9,640 nucleotides of DNA from SVTX01 sp045588675 (GTDB taxonomy: Bacteria; Bacillota; Clostridia; Oscillospirales; CAG-272). How positions within the stretch are numbered: position 1 is the first letter of the stretch; each line of letters opens with the position of its first letter. Under the pieces are notes generated by a model. That model saw only the letters and a program-made list of their open reading frames with translations, had not been told where the DNA came from and did not search any database. The stretch spans positions 1 to 9,640 of the forward strand of contig JAZNER010000052.1 of NCBI GenBank assembly GCA_045588675.1. Reading direction: 5' to 3'. Both the position numbers and the translations under genes were made by a program. Positions 5,505-9,640 of the stretch are shown one piece after another.

Positions 5505-5529
5505 CCCTCCCTCATGAGGGAGGGCTTTC
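5505..5529. terminator. Perfect 20-bp palindrome, likely terminator
   Basis: CCCTCCCTCATGAGGGAGGG (5505-5524) is a perfect palindrome that folds into an 8-bp GC-rich stem with a CATG loop. On the + strand it is followed by CTTTCTT, a fair T-rich tail, so it can stop transcripts coming from P1/P2. It also lies 5 bp after the stop of the minus-strand secreted-protein gene, where the tail is poor in T. Confidence 0.65.
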
Positions 5530-6072
5530 TTAATCCCATTTTTCGGTCTTATAAATAATCTGAATAAATCTGTCGCTCGCGGAAATTTTTCTGCCCGGAA
5601 ATCTGCGCGAGGCTTCGGGGTTGTAGGTCAAAGTTATCGTCGCGTATCTGTCCGGTGTCCAAATATTTCTGAGCATAATTTTTCCTGATTTTCGCGTGTT
5701 TGCAACGGGCGTTTCGCGTCCTGAACCATACGAAGCGTTATAGGCACGCTGCAGAGCTTCATAAAAACTCCTGTCCGCTTCCGCGTTGCCCATGCTCTGA
5801 AGATAAACTGACTTGTTCTTCAGAACTTTATTTTTATAAAATCCAAATATAAACGTCGCAGGATAGCCTTCAAACATTCCTTCCATTGTTAAAGTCTCCT
5901 TGCGCGGAGTCAGAACTCTTGCGCCGCTGTTTTCCATTCGTTTCTGAGTCCTCGCGTAGGTATGCCCGAACGGCAGCGACATAAATGCATCCGCACTGTT
6001 CGATACCGCTTCAGCTCGGCTCGAAAATGCAATCATCATAAATAATATACTCAATAAAATTTTCTTTTTCAT
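5530..6072 (-). CDS. Secreted/periplasmic protein of unknown function (180 aa)
   Basis: The protein begins with MKKK, a hydrophobic core (about 5-16) and a likely signal peptidase I site after residue 22 (RAEA), so it should be exported; it has no Cys and therefore no lipobox. The mature part is basic, about 158 residues, and contains a motif-like start (SLPFGHTYARTQKRMENSGA, 32-51) that suggests a small alpha/beta domain, but I recognise no family. ATG 6072-6070 is supported by GGAG (6086-6083) 10 nt upstream. It follows the ABC-F gene by 30 bp on the same strand and is probably co-transcribed with it; nothing suggests a shared function. It ends at a GC-rich palindrome. Confidence 0.82.
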   Translation of the reverse strand: MKKKILLSILFMMIAFSSRAEAVSNSADAFMSLPFGHTYARTQKRMENSGARVLTPRKETLTMEGMFEGYPATFIFGFYKNKVLKNKSVYLQSMGNAEADRSFYEALQRAYNASYGSGRETPVANTRKSGKIMLRNIWTPDRYATITLTYNPEASRRFPGRKISASDRFIQIIYKTEKWD

Positions 6073-6102
6073 TTATAAAAAACTCCTTTTTTGAGCGGAT
6101 TT

Positions 6103-8001
6103 TTAATTTAAATTTTCAAGTCTGAGATTAAATTCTTCCCATTCAGAATAAAGACTTTCGAGCTTTTTTTCAAGAGTATTGCGCTCTATCATTAATTTCT
6201 GAATTTTATCGGAATCAGAAAGCGTTTCGCTTCTGCATAATTCGGAATCAATCCCGCCGATTCGAGCCTCAGTTTCTGAAATAATTTTTTCGGTTTGTGA
6301 GATTGATTTTTTAATTTCTCTTTTTTCGTGAAGATTTTCGTTTTTATTTTTGATTGAGGGCTTTGATTTTATGTTTTCTTCGGATTGAAGGGCATGAAGA
6401 GCTTGAAGAGCCTCCTCGCGCTTCTCCAGAAACCATGAATAATTCCCCGGATAATCATATAATTTCCCCTCTCTTATCTCCAAAACTCTCTCCGCAAGAA
6501 CATCAAGAAAATGCCTGTCGTGTGAGACAATCAAAAGCGTCCCCTGATATTTCAGCAAGGCACGTTCAATTATTTCGCGCGTAGTTGGGTCTAAATGGTT
6601 CGTAGGTTCGTCAAGAATTAAAAAATTCGTCTCCTCAAGCATTAATTTATAAAGCGCAAGCCTTGCCTTTTCGCCGCCAGACAGAACAGAAGCTGATTTA
6701 TATATATCATCGCCCGAAAATAAAAACGCACCTAAAAGATTTCGTCTTTCAACGTCGTTTAATTTTGACGAAACTGAGCGAGCCTCTTCCCATACTGTAC
6801 GTGAATAATTAATATTCATCGCGCTTTCCTGCGAATAATAGGCGAATTTAACGTTATGACCGAGCTTTAAATTTCCTGATGAGGGCGGTTCGTTCATGCT
6901 TAAAATTCTGAGCAGAGTTGATTTTCCTGCGCCGTTCACGCCCACTAACGAGACTCTTTCGCCGCGGTTGATTATAAAATTCACGCCCTCAAAAACTTTT
7001 AAATCACCATAAATTTTTGATAAATTATTAACCTTCAGAACTTCCCAGCCGCTTGGAGGTGCTTCAGGAATTTTAATTTTAACGGTTTTGTCGTTTGAAC
7101 CAAGTTCTATTCTCTCGATTTTTTCGAGCTGTTTCAGCCTGCTCTGAACCTGAGCCGCTTTTGTAGCTTTATATCTGAAGCGCGTTACGAATGATTCTAT
7201 TTTTTTGATTTTGCTCTGCTGCTGAATATAAGCCTTCTCAAGAAGCTCTTTGTTCTGAGCTTTTATTTCAAGATATTCGTCATAACTGTATGGATAAAGA
7301 GTTATATTTCCGTGTTCGAGGTCAGCGATATTTTCAGCTGTGTTTTCGAGAAATCTCTGGTCATGCGAGACTGCAACAATCGCGCCTTTATGAGTTCTCA
7401 GCCAGCCCTCGAGCCATTCCATGCTCTCAGTGTCGAGATGATTTGTAGGCTCATCAAGCAGAAGCACATCAGGAGCTGATAATAAAAGAGCCGCCATTGC
7501 AATGCGCATTTTCCAGCCGCCTGAAAAATCGCGGCAGTTTTTGTTTTCATCGCCCCTGACAAAGCCTAAACCGTGCAGAACTTTCATAGCCATTGCCTCA
7601 AAAGCGAAGCCGCCGGAATTTTCAAAACGCCGTTCGAGCCTTGAATGTTCGTTGAGTAATTCCTCATGATTTTCGGGAGAATGAGATAATTTTTCTTCGA
7701 CATTGCGTAATTTAGCTTCAATCTGGGCAATGCCGGCTCTGTTTTTGAGATATGAAATCAAAGGGAGCGCTTCGAGTTCGATTAAGTCCTGAGGGAGATA
7801 TCCAACTGTTAAATTTTTCGAGCGCTCGATATTGCCGTCATCGGGTTCAATTTCGCCGACGAGGACGCGCAACAGAGTAGTTTTTCCAGAGCCGTTGGTA
7901 CCAACTATCCCGATTTTGGAATTGTCGGAAATCTGCAGGTTTAAATTTCTGAAAATGACTTTTTCTCCAAATGATAATTTCAAATTTTTTATGTCAATCA
8001 T
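6103..8001 (-). CDS. ABC-F family ATPase (Uup/YheS/YdiF-like, ribosome-associated)
   Basis: The 632-residue protein has two ABC ATPase domains and no membrane segments, the ABC-F layout. Such proteins bind near the ribosomal E site and act on stalled translation or, in some branches, protect against antibiotics. Domain 1: Walker A GTNGSGKTT (34-42), signature FSGGWKMR (159-166), Walker B LLLDEPTNHLD (180-190), switch His in VSHD. The charged linker that reaches the peptidyl-transferase region spans about 240-315. Domain 2: GVNGAGKST (354-362), LSGGEKAR (440-447), LILDEPTNHLD (461-471), VSHD (492-495). All catalytic residues are present in both sites. A C-terminal Lys/Glu-rich coiled coil covers about 555-630. 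ATG 8001-7999 fits the usual ABC-F N-terminus (MIDIKNL...FGEK), yet no ribosome site precedes it. The FSGGW form suggests the YheS/YdiF side rather than a resistance-type protein; the exact subgroup is uncertain. Confidence 0.93.
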   Translation of the reverse strand: MIDIKNLKLSFGEKVIFRNLNLQISDNSKIGIVGTNGSGKTTLLRVLVGEIEPDDGNIERSKNLTVGYLPQDLIELEALPLISYLKNRAGIAQIEAKLRNVEEKLSHSPENHEELLNEHSRLERRFENSGGFAFEAMAMKVLHGLGFVRGDENKNCRDFSGGWKMRIAMAALLLSAPDVLLLDEPTNHLDTESMEWLEGWLRTHKGAIVAVSHDQRFLENTAENIADLEHGNITLYPYSYDEYLEIKAQNKELLEKAYIQQQSKIKKIESFVTRFRYKATKAAQVQSRLKQLEKIERIELGSNDKTVKIKIPEAPPSGWEVLKVNNLSKIYGDLKVFEGVNFIINRGERVSLVGVNGAGKSTLLRILSMNEPPSSGNLKLGHNVKFAYYSQESAMNINYSRTVWEEARSVSSKLNDVERRNLLGAFLFSGDDIYKSASVLSGGEKARLALYKLMLEETNFLILDEPTNHLDPTTREIIERALLKYQGTLLIVSHDRHFLDVLAERVLEIREGKLYDYPGNYSWFLEKREEALQALHALQSEENIKSKPSIKNKNENLHEKREIKKSISQTEKIISETEARIGGIDSELCRSETLSDSDKIQKLMIERNTLEKKLESLYSEWEEFNLRLENLN

Positions 8002-8010
8002 AATATTGAT

Positions 8011-8040
8011 ATCTTATCATTTTTCGCAGAAAAACTTTAA
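8011..8040 (-). promoter_or_regulatory. Putative extended -10 promoter of the ABC-F gene, very close to its start
   Basis: On the minus strand TGATAAGAT (8019-8011) gives an extended -10 (TGA plus TAAGAT). Only a poor -35 (TTAAAG, 8040-8035) lies 18 bp upstream. Transcription would begin near 8004, three or so bases before the ATG at 8001, which implies a leaderless or nearly leaderless message and matches the missing Shine-Dalgarno sequence. Confidence 0.45.
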
Positions 8041-8262
8041 TTTTTTCTCTTTATTTTTATGATATACTTGCCGATAGCTGCGTGGGCAGACGTTGAAATC
8101 AACGAGACGAATTTTCCAGATGAAAATTTCCGTTCATTTATCAGCTCTGATATTGATACTGACGGCGATGGGATTTTAAGTACAGCTGAAATTAACGTTA
8201 TTACGAGGATAAATGTATTAAATTCTTTTATTTGTTTTATACTAATGTATATGATAATATAA
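8041..8262 (+). pseudogene. Remnant of an exported EF-hand/leucine-rich-repeat-type surface protein
   Basis: The frame from 8041 reads a hydrophobic stretch (FFLFIFMIYLPIAAWA) followed by DVEINETNFPDENFRSFIS, then an EF-hand loop DTDGDGILSTAE (8155-8190) with Asp at loop positions 1, 3 and 5 and Glu at 12. This order (signal-peptide end, NETNFPD..FR, calcium loop, then LRRs) is the known beginning of many secreted bacterial LRR proteins. Here the signal peptide lacks its start and basic N-region (an in-frame TAA is at 8038), although the neighbouring frame shows basic residues before the hydrophobic part, hinting at a frameshift. After about 8217 the similarity stops, the frame turns into AT-rich nonsense and ends at TAA 8260-8262; no LRRs follow. 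ATG 8059 has no ribosome site. Confidence 0.65.
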
Positions 8263-8619
8263 CAATAATTCGAGAGAATAAGACATCGATACGGGAAAAT
8301 CACAAAAGTTTTCGATGAGTCAATTTGGGGGGAGCACTTTCCTCTGCTCGCAGCGTAGCATTTAGAGACTGGGATGGTCTCTGGACTAGATGAACTATGA
8401 CGGACCAACAGAAAAGGTGCAGATGTAAAAAGTAGTCAGGAATGCAAGAAATTGCGGACTTGATATAGGTGTGTAGTACGCCAGCAGTTTATACTGTAAA
8501 ATTCGGAGCATAATAAATATCTTATATATTTTTATATGTTTTGAGTAACTATCAGCATGGCTCAATAAAGGCATAATTTATTCGCCAGTGATAGCTGTAA
8601 AAAAGCATTAGCAGCTTCA
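8263..8619. other. About 350 bp without an intact gene
   Basis: All frames are broken by stops. One + strand frame from about 8389 gives short stretches such as NYDGPTEKVQ and KVVRNARNCGLDIGV separated by TAA and TAG, which looks like a decayed coding region, but I cannot name it. AGAGAC/GTCTCT (about 8362-8380) can form a 6-bp hairpin, CTATCA (8549-8554) is repeated inverted at 8589-8594, and AGCTG/CAGCT pair at 8593-8616. No tRNA, promoter or mobile-element end is evident. It may be the continuing debris of the surface-protein gene. Confidence 0.4.
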
Positions 8620-8649
8620 AAAAAATTAACCCCTCACTGACGAGGGGTT
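8620..8649 (-). terminator. Intrinsic terminator of fliD
   Basis: AACCCCTC (8628-8635) and GAGGGGTT (8642-8649) form an 8-bp stem with an ACTGAC loop. Read on the minus strand it lies 5 bp after the fliD stop and is followed by a T-rich tail (complement of 8620-8627). On the + strand it is followed by TTTTATTTTA, so it may work both ways. Confidence 0.85.
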
Positions 8650-8654
8650 TTATT

Positions 8655-9640
8655 TTATGAATTTGAATTATTGTTGTTGGAGTAGCCGTTGAGCTGATTT
8701 AAAATCGAAGCTATTGCGCCAGCCTGCTGAGATAATTTTGAGAACTGTGTTTCAGCGCTTGCATATCTTGAGCGCAGACTTTCCTCCATGCGGTCGAGCC
8801 TGTCCTGATAATCTTCAAGATAGTCATTGATATCATCAATCTGGCTCTGTAAATTTTCAATTTCGCGCGTCAGTGTTCCTGATGTCTGTCCTGTGGCTGA
8901 ACTCATAAGCATTGATTTCATCCATGTGTCCATTTCAGATGTAAATTTGAGCATCAAAGCCTGAGTTTCGTCCGGATTATCCTCAAGTGCCGCCATGAAT
9001 TTTTCAGTATCAAATTCGAGTTCGCCGCTCTTGCCGTAATCATTTGAAGTCGTAGCAATGCCAAGCTGATAAATGCCCTTATAAGTGTAATTCATTTTCA
9101 GAGCGTTCATTGCCGCCGAGCCTGACATGGTGATTTCGTTATCTGAAGTTGACGAGATGATTAATTTATCCTCGCTGACTGATGCCTTTAATAACGGCTG
9201 TTCGAGCAATTTTCCGTCATCATCGTAATACATGCTGCGCATATAAAGATTTGAGCTGTCGTTTATCTTGTCCGCGATATCCTGAATAGTATCAGTTGTT
9301 AAAATGGGTACATCGACATATTTTGAACCGATACGAAGCCTTAACGTTGAATCTGCTTTAAGTCCGTTGTAGGACATTGCGCCGTAGATTTCTTCGGAGC
9401 TTGTTCTCTGAGTGAAGGAGAAAGTAAAATTCTGCGCAACTATATTTCTCATCTGGCTTTTAGTGTTGCGAAGCAGCGAGTTTCCGTGAAGAAGTCCCCA
9501 TCTCATTCTGAAATCATCAGAATCAATCGTAGCGGCTGTATCCTCATCGACCTGACTTTCGGTCATTCTCGTATTAATCCATGACATCAGGCTGTTGTAA
9601 TTCTCAACAAAAGTCTGAATTGATTCAACGGCTTTTTCAG
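8655..9640 (-). CDS. fliD: Flagellar filament-capping protein FliD (hook-associated protein 2), C-terminal part
   Basis: The frame enters from the right window edge and ends at TAA 8657-8655, giving about 328 C-terminal residues; the Met at 9587 is internal. The region at the edge, VENYNSLMSWINTRM, is the well-conserved FliD C-domain motif in which Y-N-x-L precedes the long helix. The middle holds beta-rich insertion domains (about 9400-9050). The end is a long coiled coil with heptad-like hydrophobics (about 8860-8690, including the stretch IENLQSQIDDINDYLEDYQD) followed by an Asn/Ser tail. FliD forms the cap at the filament tip that folds and inserts flagellin. The N-terminal D0 part and start are outside the window. 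It shows that the organism is, or descends from, a flagellated bacterium. A dedicated terminator lies downstream, so fliD is the last gene of its unit. Confidence 0.93.
   Translation of the reverse strand, partial: EKAVESIQTFVENYNSLMSWINTRMTESQVDEDTAATIDSDDFRMRWGLLHGNSLLRNTKSQMRNIVAQNFTFSFTQRTSSEEIYGAMSYNGLKADSTLRLRIGSKYVDVPILTTDTIQDIADKINDSSNLYMRSMYYDDDGKLLEQPLLKASVSEDKLIISSTSDNEITMSGSAAMNALKMNYTYKGIYQLGIATTSNDYGKSGELEFDTEKFMAALEDNPDETQALMLKFTSEMDTWMKSMLMSSATGQTSGTLTREIENLQSQIDDINDYLEDYQDRLDRMEESLRSRYASAETQFSKLSQQAGAIASILNQLNGYSNNNNSNS

Noticed and set aside
6103..8001. Antibiotic-resistance ABC-F protein
   Set aside because: It has the general two-domain ABC-F layout with a C-terminal coiled coil of the housekeeping kind; nothing in the sequence points to a resistance subgroup.
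8037..8408. Minus-strand 123-aa frame
   Set aside because: It is antisense to the EF-hand protein remnant, has no ribosome site and reads as Ser/Ile-rich nonsense.

Overview
The window comes from a moderately AT-rich, flagellated bacterium with a periplasmic sugar-binding protein and secreted proteins carrying Sec-type signal peptides. The gene set (mglBAC, an ABC-F ATPase, fliD, and the remains of a protein that starts like EF-hand/leucine-rich-repeat surface proteins) would fit an anaerobic gut or rumen lineage such as Synergistota. That placement is a guess from style and content; no marker gene proves it.

Region 1 (1-3289, + strand) is the end of a galactose/methyl-galactoside ABC importer operon: the C-terminal part of the binding protein mglB, the whole double-ATPase gene mglA, and the permease gene mglC. 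It is closed by a weak hairpin and then a strong intrinsic terminator. Together these genes capture galactose-type sugars in the periplasm and import them with ATP.

Region 2 (about 3290-5500, + strand) is the unusual part. A sigma70-like promoter preceded by a tandem 10-bp repeat drives four genes that overlap end to end: three unrecognised proteins of 63, 72 and 64 aa, then a 349-aa RepA-like (RecA-fold) ATPase with a C-terminal helix-turn-helix. Past the ATPase lie about 480 bp without a normal gene but full of signals: a perfect 10-bp inverted repeat enclosing 12-bp direct repeats and an AT palindrome (origin-like), G-runs with a GC-rich hairpin, a near-consensus extended -10 promoter feeding a 77-nt terminator-ended RNA, a second promoter of the same design, and an opposing minus-strand promoter with a well-placed ribosome site in front of a 12-codon frame. 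It looks like a minimal replication module from a plasmid, phage or satellite element inserted between housekeeping genes. No integrase, primase or clear attachment sites are visible.

Region 3 (5505-8040, - strand) carries an ABC-F ATPase of the duplicated-ATPase, ribosome-associated type, followed 30 bp later by a small secreted protein of unknown function and a GC-rich palindrome. The ABC-F gene has no Shine-Dalgarno sequence and its likely -10 box is almost against its start codon, so its message may be leaderless.

Region 4 (8041-8619) is decayed DNA. It holds a + strand fragment of an exported EF-hand/LRR-type protein, then about 350 bp without an intact gene. Region 5 (8620-9640, - strand) is the C-terminal part of fliD, the flagellar filament cap, with its terminator; its 5' end lies beyond the window.
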